A stretch of 64,000 nt of DNA. Origin: Megalopta genalis (Eukaryota > Arthropoda > Insecta > Hymenoptera > Halictidae). The notes beneath the pieces were generated by a model, which was given only the letters and a program-made list of their open reading frames with translations, was not told the DNA's origin and did not search any database. Every line of letters starts with the position of its first letter. The first letter of the stretch is position 1. Shown in pieces: positions 33,941 to 44,181 of this stretch. The translations under genes and the position numbers were made by a program. The DNA lies in contig NC_135016.1 in assembly GCF_051020955.1 (NCBI RefSeq), forward strand, positions 16,102,501-16,166,500, written 5' to 3'.

Positions 33941-35460
33941 TATTTTTTACCTTTGGAACAGTTCCAAATTACGCGTTATTTCTGGCAAGATATTCACTTC
34001 TGTGAAAACACGTTTTCCAGTCGCAGCCAAGTACTTGGCGCGTAACACTAGAATCCGCTAGTCCAGTGATAAAAAAAGATTATTAATCCGATAAAGATGT
34101 TAAATTTGTTATTAGCAACATTCAAAACATTGTACTTGATGGAAACTCCCATAAGAAGGGTAGAAATTCAGTTGAAGGAGTCTATAGAGAAAATTTTGCT
34201 TAACAATATATTTATGAATTTAATTTAATTGAATTTAATAATTAATTAATTAACAACTGAATTTAATATAATTGAAATTTCGGAAGAGTTTTCGTTTAAT
34301 TTTCCGGATTAATTTAAAGAGTACGAAATTGAAGATATTGATGAAAATGATAAGGGCGATAGTGTGAATAACGAAAACTCTCACCACATTTTAATCTCAA
34401 TCAACGCTGTTTATTTTTTGGGCCTATTTCGCGTCCGTACGTCTGGAGAAATCTCGATAGACTGTCGTCACTCTGGGGATCTCTACCAGAAAACCAGCAC
34501 CCTTAAATACTAGTAGGAAGGGGAAGAAAACGACAGAGGAGTGTTCCGTCTTGCAACGGAATTTTATTTTTTTTTTGGCAAACGGTTTTCCATTAGTACA
34601 GTCAGGGGACAGCGAGACCCCATCAATAAACTAAATTAAGGTGCGTAGTCACAATCACACCAAGTCCGCTGTTGAAGCAACCATAAACGAAAATTTGGAA
34701 ACACCGTCAGGTACACCATCTGCATCCATCTTTATTTTTATGATAGGATCACCCTATTGTGCCGTGTCGTCCACGTTCTCGGGTTTTTCCCGCCACCTGC
34801 GTTGTTGTGCGATATGGACTTCTAAGTTCCCTTTCCACCTCACTATTGACCAATGGTTTTCAAGTTTTCTCTCGACGAGAAGTATATAAGAACAAGAAAC
34901 TCTTGACCAGCTCACTACGTTTTATTCTGGCTTAACCTCGTTGTCCATATCGTTCAACGTCGCGGTCGCTCGTCACTCTGACCTACGTTTCGTTCAGTCT
35001 CGTGGTCCATATTCTCAAGTCGCGGTTACTAATCACTCCGGTCTATCGTTCGCACATAGTCTTGATACGATTGTCTCTGTTAAGTCAGCCTTGTCAATCT
35101 CCACAATTCGATCGATCACAACATCTCCGCCAATCGATCATCCTTATACGATAAACCACGATCTATTTATTAAAACAGTTGTTCATTTTTAATTAAACGG
35201 ACAATGGTATCGTCCTATTCCGCCACGCAGCGTAATCGGCCTTACAACCCGATAGATAGTTCATATCGCGGAGTAACGATATCAGGTGCTCATACGACGC
35301 ACCTCTACAGGAGAGTTGGAAAGGAGATAGTAGGATGTCGAAGGAAAATCGTTAGCAACAGCGGGAAAAGAATCGTAAAGAATGGAAGGTTGGGAAATCC
35401 TTCGGGTCTGGTTTACGACGGTCGGACGGGCCCCAAAACGATCTCGAAAAACTCCGAGTA
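33941..35460. other. Unassigned sequence, possible promoter-like patch
   Basis: The open frames 34641-34889, 34941-35192 and 35204-35470 (all plus) carry no recognised domain. A TATA-like 'gtatataagaac' lies at about 34882-34893 in a segment with LTR-like composition, but no matching second LTR is present. A short (AATA)n tract occurs at 35463-35480. Confidence 0.35.
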
Positions 35461-35568
35461 CAATAAATAAATAAATAAATCTTCGTGCGGATCTGGTGTG
35501 CAGATGTAGGTTCGTACGAACCCCTGTTGTTAACTTCGAATTTGGAAATGTCCGTGGCGGCACGAACG

Positions 35569-36525
35569 ACTGTTTTCTATTTCATGACGGGAGCTTGGCA
35601 GCAGTATGATGGCTGCTACAATGATAACGATGAAAATTGGTCTGAAGAAACATATGTTGAAGTTTGTCCACAGCCGGATGAAGATGTTGATATTGACTAT
35701 ATGCAGAGAGCTGTTGCATTCTGGAAAGGTGGACAAAAAAGATGTAAACTTGAGACAGTTCAACATCATATTAAACTTGTTTCATCCAAATGGTAATTAT
35801 CTCGATGAGCTAACCGGATCGATATAGGAGGAACCAAACGAGAAAAATTTGCAAAAGTTACCGAGTATGTAATAAAAAATTTCGGGAAGGCAGTTGATAT
35901 CTTGCACGATAGAGATATTCGACGACGGGCCTTAAAATCATATGAGGATAATAATAGTAATAATAACATAGAATTTGCAGTTTCGAGAACATGGCTATAC
36001 AGGATGTCCCAGGTTTTAATGTTCAAACTTTGTTAGTATATTCTATGACACAAAGTAAGAAAAAAATGTTCTATAAACATAGGTCATATAGAGCTTTATT
36101 AAGAAGTTATAACAAAAATTCAGAATAGGAATAGTAATCAACTAAAAAAAAATAGAAAAAAATCTTCGATCGATGTCAATCATGTATTGTCAACAACGGT
36201 TATTAATACACATTTCGAAATGTATTAATAAACACAGCTTACATAAACACACGGCATGTGCTGATCTATTCAAGCCAATGCTCGCAGTAACAGCAAGTTG
36301 ATTACTATTCCTATTCTGAATTTTTGTTATAACTTCTTAATAAAGCTCTATATGACCTATGTTTACATAACATTTTTTTCTTACTTTGTGCCATAGAATA
36401 CACTAACAAAGTTTGAACATTAAAACCTGGGACACCCTGTATAATTTTAAAGAAACTCATCGCATTGTTTCTGGAGAAGTAACTAAATTTGTTACACGAA
36501 AAGCAAGAAAAAGTAGTTTACCCCT
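35569..36525 (+). pseudogene. CENP-B-like HTH transposase N-terminal region, interrupted
   Basis: The plus strand encodes an acidic stretch, then 'YMQRAVAFWKGG' and 'KLETVQHHIKLVSS'. After two in-frame stops come 'GGTKREKFAKVTEYV' and 'HDRDIRRRALK'. The last part, 'SRTWLY' followed by 'NFKETHRIVS' and 'KFVTRKA', matches the CENP-B/Tc5-type helix-turn-helix pattern 'S-WL-NFK--H-I'. I recognise this arrangement from DDE-transposon proteins common in hymenopteran genomes. A 440-bp foldback element (36000-36439) splits the last helix-turn-helix, and excluding it with one TA makes the frame continuous. The DDE core is not found downstream, where copy B of the inverted repeat begins. Confidence 0.6.
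36000..36439. mobile_element. TA-target foldback MITE with about 147-bp arms
   Basis: The ends CAGG(A/G)TGTCCCAGGTTTTAA and their inverse begin arms of roughly 147 bp that are nearly identical throughout ('gttcaaactttgttagt', 'gacctatgttta', 'ctattcctattctgaat'). A short unpaired centre lies at about 36148-36290. TA flanks both sides. It interrupts a transposase reading frame. Confidence 0.9.
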
Positions 36526-37277
36526 TGTCAAGGATGACTGACAATAAGAGCAGTATTGACCCACGCAGATATGCAACAAATTAAGTTTATAACAAGTTTG
36601 ATAATAATTCTTCAACTAACTGTAAGCGATCAACTTCGAGGGGTCGTTTCTCTCCCTAAAGAAGAAAACAAGTCAATATAAAAAAATACGTATGCATTAT
36701 TTTCTAATACTCTATAACATATCCAAAAACCAAAGCAATCGGTGGCAGAAATCCTTCGTAATCTCATTTCATCGATGCCTAATCGAATCTTCCACGTTAT
36801 TCGACAAAAATGACAACTATACAAAAGAGTAATTTAGGAATAGAGAATAAATTGTTGTTAATCTCGGTATTATTCAATTGAAAAACGTGCGGCTTTATGG
36901 AAATTTCGTACTTCGTTTCTTGTTGAAATGCAAAACTTTACGTTTTTTTCTATAAATAAATGTTACATCTATGAATATGATCATGCATGTAGTATTTTTA
37001 TTAATCCTAAAATGCTATCATGTAGTAGTTTCTCATTACTATAGCATAATCATAAAATTTCACCAAAAAATCAAGTGGTTTTATGGAAATTTCGGGCAGT
37101 GTATAACTATGGAACCCAGCTAACTTTCCAATCTACGTACATGTTGTTTTGGGGGGGGGTCCTGATTCCCGCAGTAATGATACAACAGCTCAGTTTGTAA
37201 ATTGATTGTAAAGTGGTGTCGAGCATAGCCCAAACACCATAAAATTGTTGCTTCATGAGAACAACAACTGACGATTC

Positions 37278-37977
37278 GTTCACCAATATATATGTTACCG
37301 TGAATGACCGAAATTGGAGAATGTCGACTTTCACCGGTGAATGTCAACAGATACCAAATACGTCGGTGAAAGATCGAATATTTCATTACATTGTTGTACA
37401 TTCGGACCCTCTCCGGTGTGTGTCGACAATCACAGATATGCTCTGGTGGAGGTCCAAAACCTGTCGTTGCAAATGGAAGTGTTCCACAAATAAATGCAGT
37501 TGTAAAAGCAAGGGACTCTTGTGCAATTCAAAGTGTCATAATAGTTTAAGTTGTTGCAGTAAATAAGATTTGAATCACATAAGTAAGTAATTTTTTATTA
37601 CTATTATTTTCTTTTTTTCATGTAGAATGTACCGTGTATTTTAAATTCTTGGTCATTCCTTTCAGAAAGAGAGGCGAAGAAGTTACGTCACCCTTGTGGC
37701 GTTTTATAGCGACTGAATTACGGAGAAGAAAATATAAATCTCCAACATGTTCAACATTCACCATTAGTGCATGGTGAATGTCAACATTTACCGGTGTAAG
37801 TCAGAAATAAGGGTATTTAGCAAATATTTCGGACATACACCAAGCGACTATGTGAATGTTGACATTCACCGGTGAAAGTCGACATTCTCCAGATTTCGGT
37901 GTTTCACTGTAACATGTACATTCACGCGTATGTCCGATAGTTTCGTCTGGTCCATTATTAGTTTTGTCCTGTAGCAC
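37278..37977 (+). mobile_element. 700-bp insertion with 4-bp target duplication and inner inverted repeats
   Basis: Flanked by ATTC (37274-37277 and 37978-37981), with the empty site visible in copy A. Inside, about 57-bp inverted repeats at 37294-37350 and 37855-37915 share 'gagaatgtcgactttcaccg' and 'gtgaatgtcaaca'. A cysteine-rich coding tail lies between them at 37432-37566. The superfamily is unknown; CACTA-type Chapaev elements make 4-bp duplications, but the terminal motif expected for them is not seen. Confidence 0.65.
37432..37566 (+). pseudogene. Cysteine-rich (CXC-type) C-terminal tail
   Basis: An open frame ending at 37566 encodes a tail beginning 'KTCRCKWKCSTNKCSCKSKG' and continuing with further CxxxC and CC pairs, about twelve cysteines in 35 residues. 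Cys-rich tails of the form C-x-C-(x3-4)-C-(x4-5)-C-x-C occur at the C-terminus of several insect transposon-encoded proteins and resemble tesmin/TSO1 CXC metal-binding repeats. The frame is open upstream to 37255 but that part crosses the insertion boundary, so the true start is not visible. It is probably a 3' remnant of a larger transposase-type protein. Confidence 0.5.
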
Positions 37978-38177
37978 ATTCAGAAAATATTTCACAGTCT
38001 TTCAACGTATTTGGGTCTTAATACAGCATTAGGATGTTCACTGTCAATGTGCTAATTCCGGTAATTAATAGACTGGGACGTTGATGCTATTTGAAAATCA
38101 AAATTGCCTTGTTCGTTTATGTGACCGGCATCTGTCATTATGACATCACACAACGAACTATTAAATGTATCTTAATT

Positions 38178-38182
38178 CAAAA
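38178..38182. repeat. BEL/Pao target-site duplication, left
   Basis: CAAAA directly before the LTR at 38183, repeated as CAAAA at 45322-45326 after the other LTR. A 5-bp duplication is usual for BEL/Pao integrases. Confidence 0.85.
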
Positions 38183-38710
38183 TGTTATTGCTCGCGGTGC
38201 TCCTTGTGAGCTTCGAGCCTTGTAGTATCTTGCACGTGGTGTGCCGACAAAAAACTATATTCGCTAACCGGGTGTTCTAACAACTAGCTTCCCGGGAGAC
38301 CTCTGTATCCACTGACGACTCAGGGTGGATGAACAGCTCAGGACTGGTGGAATAACCGTGTGGCATCCACGAGGTCACCTCGGTTATCCCTACCTTTACT
38401 TAACCTAGGGTGGGCGGCAAGGAATTACGGTCCAATCACGGCAATCCCAAATCAAGTGAGACTGCCCCAAAACGGTGGGCCGGGAGTGGCGGGAGAGTGG
38501 CAAAATGACTCCCGCTAGACCTCCCGCGCTGATGGGCCTACGTGCCCGAACAATGCCAGACCCAACCGTAGTTGACTGGACCGTACTTAAGGACCAGGAG
38601 ACGTTATGACGGTGCCAGATGTGCCCGGGAACGGCCCGGGACAGACCCATACCGTCCGGGTACCCAAACACATGGCCCCTGCCATAAATCCTGGCCACTT
38701 GGCCGTAACA
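38183..38710 (-). repeat. BEL/Pao 3' LTR
   Basis: 528 bp, beginning TGTTA and ending TAACA on the plus strand, so it keeps the 5'-TG...CA-3' termini in either orientation. Identical to 44794-45321 except for one substitution at 38432. Confidence 0.97.
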
Positions 38711-38723
38711 TACCGCCCACCTT
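38711..38723 (-). promoter_or_regulatory. Possible polypurine tract
   Basis: Read on the minus strand, the bases just before the 3' LTR are AAGGTGGGCGGTA, purine-rich but broken by C and T. The position is right for plus-strand priming; the composition is only moderately convincing. Confidence 0.35.
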
Positions 38724-38750
38724 GAACTACCCTAGTTCAACAACAATTGA

Positions 38751-41700
38751 TTATAAAATCGGCGGTGGCTCAACGGTACTCGATCCGGTGAGCTCGTCTT
38801 CGAGAGGCAGCAAGCAAATCCTGGTGGTGGGCCTCTTCAATGTCCCCTGGGCTGTACGGAGGGTGACCACCCTGCAGACACCATCCTGACCGGGATGCAG
38901 CTCCCAGATGCGACCTAGGGCCCACTTCATGGGGGGTAGATTGTCCTCCTTGATGAGAACCAGAGCACCGACCTTGGGAACAACAGCGCATCCTTGTCTC
39001 CATTTCCGACGTTGTTGGAGCCCATGCAGATATTCCTGGTGCCAGCGCTTCCAGAAGTGCTGAACCATCTGCTGTAACAACTGAAACCTATTCAGCCGGT
39101 TTCGCGGGGTGTCCAGGAGATGGACATGAGGCAATGCCGTCAACGCCTCTCCCACCAAGAAGTGACCAGGCGTCAGTGGGTTCAGATCAGAAGGATCGGA
39201 CGACAAAGGATGGAGGGGACGGGAGTTAAGACAGGCTTCAACCTGTGTTAGTACCGTACACATCTCCTCAAATGTGAGCCTCTGCTCGCCTATCACACGT
39301 CTCAGGTGCGTTTTGACGGAGCGGACCGCCCGCTCCCACAATCCGCCAAAATGCGGCGCGCGAGGGGGGATCAGCTGCCATTGGATCTTGTTTTGAGCCA
39401 ATGCCCCTTTAACCTTGTCGTTGTGAGCGGGGGATGCCAGTAAGTGACCCAGGTCCCTTAACTCATTTCGCGCTCCAATAAAATTCGTGCCATTGTCCGA
39501 GTGTATGACACGACACATTCCTCGTCGCGCAGTGAATCTACGTAGGCAGTTCAAAAATGAATCAGTGGTCAGATCCACTGCCAACTCCAAGTGAACTGCC
39601 TTGGTCACAAAGCAAACAAACAGGCATAGATAGGCCTTTCTACTAGTTCGAGAACGCCCGCTGTCCACTACTAGAAACGGGCCGGCATAGTCCACGCCAC
39701 ACGTAGAAAAGGCCCGAGCAGGAGTAACGCGATCGGCTGGTAAATTACCCATTTGGGGTTGCGCGGCGCCAGGCTTCGTCCGGAAACATATCATGCAACT
39801 ACGCAGAACCTTCCGCGTGATTCGTCCGCCTGATGGAATCCAGTAGTTCGCGTGAAGAGATGCGAGAGTTTGTTGGCAACCGGCATGCAACAATCGGAGA
39901 TGCTCGCGCCGAATTATCAGGACTGCCAGAGGACTGGAACTTGGTATTAAGATCGGATGTTTTCGCGAGAAGGCTATCGGAGCATTCCGCAGGCGGCCGC
40001 CCACCCTAATGATCCCGAGTTCGTCCACGAAGGGGTTTAGGGACAATAACGAGCTTGTTCGATCTAACGGCTGCCTAGCTCCTAGCTGCCTCATTTCCAC
40101 GCTATGGTGATGGTTTTGCGTGACCCTGATTACAATTCGTTCGGCTGAGGAAAGTTCCGTGACTGACGGGGAACCCTGACACTTGCTTCGCGAAGCCTTA
40201 TCCGTCCGTTGACTCTTGGAGCAAAATCTAAGAACGTATGCTAGGATTCGTAGCAATTTGCTGTAGCATGACTGCCCTTCAATCAGTTTCAAGACTGGGT
40301 GCTCCGGGCTAACCGAGGTTGTCAATTTAACTAACTGAACCGATCGCGCCTCTGGTACTTCTACGGTGGATATTTTGACCTCCCTATGGGGCCAGTCTCG
40401 TTCCTCTGATATCAACCAGTCGGGGCCGTGCCACCACAACTTATTGCCTTTCAGAACCGTGGGACTCGCACCGCGTGACAAAAGATCCGCGGGGTTGTCC
40501 GACGAGATGACATGTCCCCAACTGGTGATCTCAGTCAAAGTTTGCACCTCGGCGACCCTATTCGCGATAAATGTTTTCCACCTCGAGGGGCTGTCCTTGA
40601 GCCAGGCAAGAACCACCTGGCTATCGGTCCAGCAGTGGATCCTTAGCGCCTTGATTTTTAAAGCTTTTCGAACCCTCGCAATTAGCCTAGCCAATAAAAC
40701 TGCACCGCACAGTTCTAAACGCGGTAGGCTAACTGTTTTCAACGGTGCCACCCGAGACTTGGCACACAATAAAAATACGACCCAAGAACCGTCACTTGCC
40801 CGGGAGCGCAGGTATACGGCAGCCCCGTATGCTCGTTCCGACGCGTCGGAGAACCCGTGTATGGATACGTCCCGCTGCACCTGCAACACGCGCCGCGGAA
40901 TTCGCAATTCGGAGACTGCGGGAATCTCACCACGAAACCTTTGCCACTGAGCGTGCAAGGATTGGGGCAAGCTTTCGTCCCATCCAAGCCGAATCTGCCA
41001 AAGCAGCTGAATGAACATTTTTGCCTTCACGATCACGGGGCCAATTAATCCTAGCGGGTCGAAAATTTGGGCAATTTCAGCTAGTACATGCCGCTTAGTT
41101 ATACGCGAAGGTTTCCCATGCCCTACGTCGTACCCTAATTTGTCATCGGATGTCGACCATAATAGGCCCAAAATCTTGGGCTCGCGATCTAGTGATTTGA
41201 ATGTCAAGTTTTGGGCGTTGTCTACATTCCGATCTGCCAACCTGAGATCGTTGCTTGCCCATTTCCTGAGCGGAAATCCGGCCTTGGCTAACACCGAAGA
41301 AAGCTCATTTCGCAACCCTAACGCCTGCTCATAAGTTTCGCAACCGGTCAGCAGATCGTCGACATAGAAGTCGCTCAGGATGACTTCGCTAACATCTGGC
41401 AGCGAGTGCGCGCAATCCTTCCCGATCTGCTGAAGGACCCGAGTGGCCAGGTAGGAAGCGGACGCGGTGCCGTAGGTGACGGTGTTGAGGCTGTACTCCC
41501 CTATGGCATCGTGTTCTGAAAAGCGCCACAGGATGCGTTGGTAGCTTCGGTCTTTCCCTCTAACCGCGACCTGGCGATACATTTTGGCAACATCCGCGGA
41601 CACAACAATGGCATGTTTACGAAATCGCAACAGGATGTCAAACAGCTCATCCTGTGTGGGGGGGCCTACCCTTTGTGTATCATTCAACGAAACGCCCGAC

Positions 41701-43979
41701 GAGGTTTTCGCTGAACCATCAAAGACGACCCGAAGTTTGGTGGTCGTGCTATTGCCCTTCATCACTGCATGATGAGGCAGGTAATAGCTACCGCTGACCC
41801 CTCCTATGTCCTTCGGATCCAATCTTGACATATGGCCCAGATTTTCATACTCGCGAAGGAACTCCTTATACTGCTCTTGGAGGTCGGGCTGCTTCCTGAA
41901 TTTGCGTTCTGGATTCAGAAGCCTACGTTCCGCCTGAGGACGGGACTCTCCCAATTCATGGATCCTATCGTTGAACGGAATCGCTACCACGAATCGCCCC
42001 TGCTCGTCGCGCCTAGTATTTTCAACGAAGTGCTGCTCGCACGGATCGTGGTCCTTGCCATTGACTTCCGCGTTACCGACCTCTTCGACCTCCCAGAACC
42101 GAGATAGGCCGATTTCCAAATCGGAGTTCGTCGCAGTGTGACACGACATTGCCCTATGCCGGGGCGTCGAACCCGGTAAACCACCACCTAACACCCAACC
42201 GAGCAGCGTTTTCTGCCACATCAGATTCCCCACGCCTACCCTAACACGGCCGATGCACAACAGGTCCCAAAACAGACCTGCCCCAATTAATAAGTCGACA
42301 GGGCCCGTGGTCTGAAAGTGGGGATCGGCCGGTAAAATACCCGGAGGTGTGGTGATCCTGATTTTATTCAACGCAACGTTGGGCAGCTCTTCCGTGATGG
42401 TGTCCATCACCAAGCACGTGAGGGCTGATTTAAAGTTCCCTATCCGCGATTTCATTGCCAGCTGGGCAGAAGATCGGATCGGGTTCTTCGTCAGTCCTAA
42501 GCTGCCGACCGTTGCGTCGATGGCCCGTCGAGGCAGTCCGATGCGCTCGCAAAACGCGGTGGTCACGAAATTGGCCTGGGAACCTACGTCTAACAGTGCC
42601 CTGCACTCGTGATACTTCCCCTTGCTGTCGCCTATCAAAACCGACGCCGTAGACAAAACAGTACATTCAGTCAACACGTTAGCGGCGTGTGACTGCAAGA
42701 CATGGGCGTTGAATGACCCGGGAAGTTCCTCCTGGGGTGAACTCTCCGGAGCTGCGGAAGCTGCTTCTTTGTGCAGCAAGGTGTGGTGTTTGTTACCGCA
42801 CCTTCGGCAATTTGAGCGAGTGCAGGCCCTTGCGCCATGATTTGGCGCCAAACAGTTAAAACATAGGTGCGAACTCCTCACAGCCCCGTGCCTTTGTTCG
42901 ACGGACATGGCCAAGAACTCGGGACAGTGGCTGATCACGTGGATCCCGTCACATAGCCTACATTTTTCTGTCTGATTCGCGACGTGGGTCGCGGGGACGA
43001 AAGGCTTAAAACCCCCCTGCCGCCGTGGGGTGTTTTTTGGGCGGTCAGAACCTACATTGCCCATGACCGATTGGTTCGACTCCCTACGCTCGAGATATTG
43101 AGCCCGCTGCTCCAAGAAAGTCGCAAACTCCTTGAGAGTGGGCGACTCGCTTGAATGCATAGAGCGCTTGTCCCACTCGTCCAGGGAAACCGGGTCCAGC
43201 TTTTTCGCCAGGCATTTGCTAATAAGCGCGTCGCGGAATTGCTCAGGGGTAAGAAGAGACTCGAGGGCGCGGATGTTGTTGATAGCGGTGTCGGCAAACT
43301 CGCTAAGCCCCTTACTGCACGGCCTTTTAAGTTGCTCTAAGTCTAGAAGGGAGTTTAGGTGGTGGTTCACGAGCAATCTGGGGTTGTCGTACCTTTCCCT
43401 CAATCGCTCCCAAGCTAACTTGTAGTTGCTTGCCGACACGCTGTAAGATTCTATGACGCGCGCGGCGGATCCCGATAAGGCGGACGTCAAGTAATTAAAG
43501 CGATCGATGTCATTTAACCTGTCCGAATCGTGAACCAGCGAAGTGAAGGTGTCGCGAAAACGGATCCATTGCTCACAGTCCCCTTTGAACGTGGGCAATT
43601 TTATGGTAGGCAGACGAACCGCGGGGAAGGTGTCAGAAAGCGAAGGCGTGGCGCTATGTTGAGTATTGGTCGCAGTGACTGAGTTTCCGCGAGCTCTCAG
43701 AAGGAGTGTCTCGGCCTTGGACATGATCGTGTAATAATTGGTTTCAAAGGACTCGCGCTCGGCAAACTGCGCTTCCTCGTGTGGGGTGTCCATGACAGCA
43801 CATTCTATTTGGGTCTGAATGCGGCTGAAGGTTTCGTAGAGACCCTCACTCGTTCTCACGCGTTTCTCAAAAGCTATTACATCTGCTGTTGCGCCTTCAG
43901 ACTCGAGGAATTTTTTGAACATGGTGAGTCTGGCCTTGAGAGTCCGGCGCTCACTAACGCATGACTTTACAGTTTCCAT
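38751..43979 (-). CDS. BEL/Pao Gag-Pol polyprotein
   Basis: One 1742-codon frame, complete by BEL/Pao standards. The ATG at 43977-43979 gives 'METVKSCVSERR'; the frame stays open a few codons further upstream without another ATG. Order (residues from this ATG): Gag-like DUF1759 region about 125-280; three Cys/His knuckles about 340-403 (one is a standard CCHC, 'CFNCLAPNHGARAC'); retropepsin-like domain about 435-590. Reverse transcriptase follows, with catalytic Asp near 796 and 'YVDD' at 872-875. RNase H has Asp 1045, Glu 1089, Asp 1119 and Asp 1165. Integrase has an HHCC finger about 1360-1398, then D1430, D1495 and E1549. A DUF5641-type C-terminal domain lies at about 1640-1735. The protease motif reads 'LLDVGSQ', with Val where Ser or Thr is expected after the catalytic Asp; this could impair processing. 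Otherwise all catalytic residues are present. Antisense open frames here are shadows. Confidence 0.97.
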   Translation of the reverse strand: METVKSCVSERRTLKARLTMFKKFLESEGATADVIAFEKRVRTSEGLYETFSRIQTQIECAVMDTPHEEAQFAERESFETNYYTIMSKAETLLLRARGNSVTATNTQHSATPSLSDTFPAVRLPTIKLPTFKGDCEQWIRFRDTFTSLVHDSDRLNDIDRFNYLTSALSGSAARVIESYSVSASNYKLAWERLRERYDNPRLLVNHHLNSLLDLEQLKRPCSKGLSEFADTAINNIRALESLLTPEQFRDALISKCLAKKLDPVSLDEWDKRSMHSSESPTLKEFATFLEQRAQYLERRESNQSVMGNVGSDRPKNTPRRQGGFKPFVPATHVANQTEKCRLCDGIHVISHCPEFLAMSVEQRHGAVRSSHLCFNCLAPNHGARACTRSNCRRCGNKHHTLLHKEAASAAPESSPQEELPGSFNAHVLQSHAANVLTECTVLSTASVLIGDSKGKYHECRALLDVGSQANFVTTAFCERIGLPRRAIDATVGSLGLTKNPIRSSAQLAMKSRIGNFKSALTCLVMDTITEELPNVALNKIRITTPPGILPADPHFQTTGPVDLLIGAGLFWDLLCIGRVRVGVGNLMWQKTLLGWVLGGGLPGSTPRHRAMSCHTATNSDLEIGLSRFWEVEEVGNAEVNGKDHDPCEQHFVENTRRDEQGRFVVAIPFNDRIHELGESRPQAERRLLNPERKFRKQPDLQEQYKEFLREYENLGHMSRLDPKDIGGVSGSYYLPHHAVMKGNSTTTKLRVVFDGSAKTSSGVSLNDTQRVGPPTQDELFDILLRFRKHAIVVSADVAKMYRQVAVRGKDRSYQRILWRFSEHDAIGEYSLNTVTYGTASASYLATRVLQQIGKDCAHSLPDVSEVILSDFYVDDLLTGCETYEQALGLRNELSSVLAKAGFPLRKWASNDLRLADRNVDNAQNLTFKSLDREPKILGLLWSTSDDKLGYDVGHGKPSRITKRHVLAEIAQIFDPLGLIGPVIVKAKMFIQLLWQIRLGWDESLPQSLHAQWQRFRGEIPAVSELRIPRRVLQVQRDVSIHGFSDASERAYGAAVYLRSRASDGSWVVFLLCAKSRVAPLKTVSLPRLELCGAVLLARLIARVRKALKIKALRIHCWTDSQVVLAWLKDSPSRWKTFIANRVAEVQTLTEITSWGHVISSDNPADLLSRGASPTVLKGNKLWWHGPDWLISEERDWPHREVKISTVEVPEARSVQLVKLTTSVSPEHPVLKLIEGQSCYSKLLRILAYVLRFCSKSQRTDKASRSKCQGSPSVTELSSAERIVIRVTQNHHHSVEMRQLGARQPLDRTSSLLSLNPFVDELGIIRVGGRLRNAPIAFSRKHPILIPSSSPLAVLIIRREHLRLLHAGCQQTLASLHANYWIPSGGRITRKVLRSCMICFRTKPGAAQPQMGNLPADRVTPARAFSTCGVDYAGPFLVVDSGRSRTSRKAYLCLFVCFVTKAVHLELAVDLTTDSFLNCLRRFTARRGMCRVIHSDNGTNFIGARNELRDLGHLLASPAHNDKVKGALAQNKIQWQLIPPRAPHFGGLWERAVRSVKTHLRRVIGEQRLTFEEMCTVLTQVEACLNSRPLHPLSSDPSDLNPLTPGHFLVGEALTALPHVHLLDTPRNRLNRFQLLQQMVQHFWKRWHQEYLHGLQQRRKWRQGCAVVPKVGALVLIKEDNLPPMKWALGRIWELHPGQDGVCRVVTLRTAQGTLKRPTTRICLLPLEDELTGSSTVEPPPIL

Positions 43980-44181
43980 GATGTGTAAGGCTAACACAGA
44001 TTAAAATAATGGAAATGACTCACGGAATAGGCGGGTTGGATTAGCGTGACCACGTGGCTTCCTCAAATCGTCCCTTAGAATGCCTGCTGCGTCCTGGCGG
44101 CTAGAGGTGCGTCCAGAGTCCCAGTAGACAATGACGTCCTGGATGCTGTTGCCTCGACGATGGAAGCTTACGTTGCGTGGC

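Larger units (their letters stand above)
36525..38165 (+). repeat. Inverted paralogous repeat, copy B
   Basis: The counterpart of 31745-33425 in inverted orientation. It carries an insertion at 37278-37977 flanked by ATTC that is absent from copy A, where the site reads through continuously at about 32982-32985. Its right end is cut by the BEL/Pao insertion at 38183 and may have extended further. Confidence 0.75.

Noticed and set aside
34882..34893. TATA-box-like motif suggesting an LTR or gene promoter
   Set aside because: No second LTR, no downstream recognised gene; an isolated motif in AT-rich DNA is weak evidence.
40366..43964. Many open frames of 60-194 codons within the BEL region in other frames and on the plus strand
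   Set aside because: Shadows of the 1742-codon Gag-Pol frame; no independent domains or expected positions.
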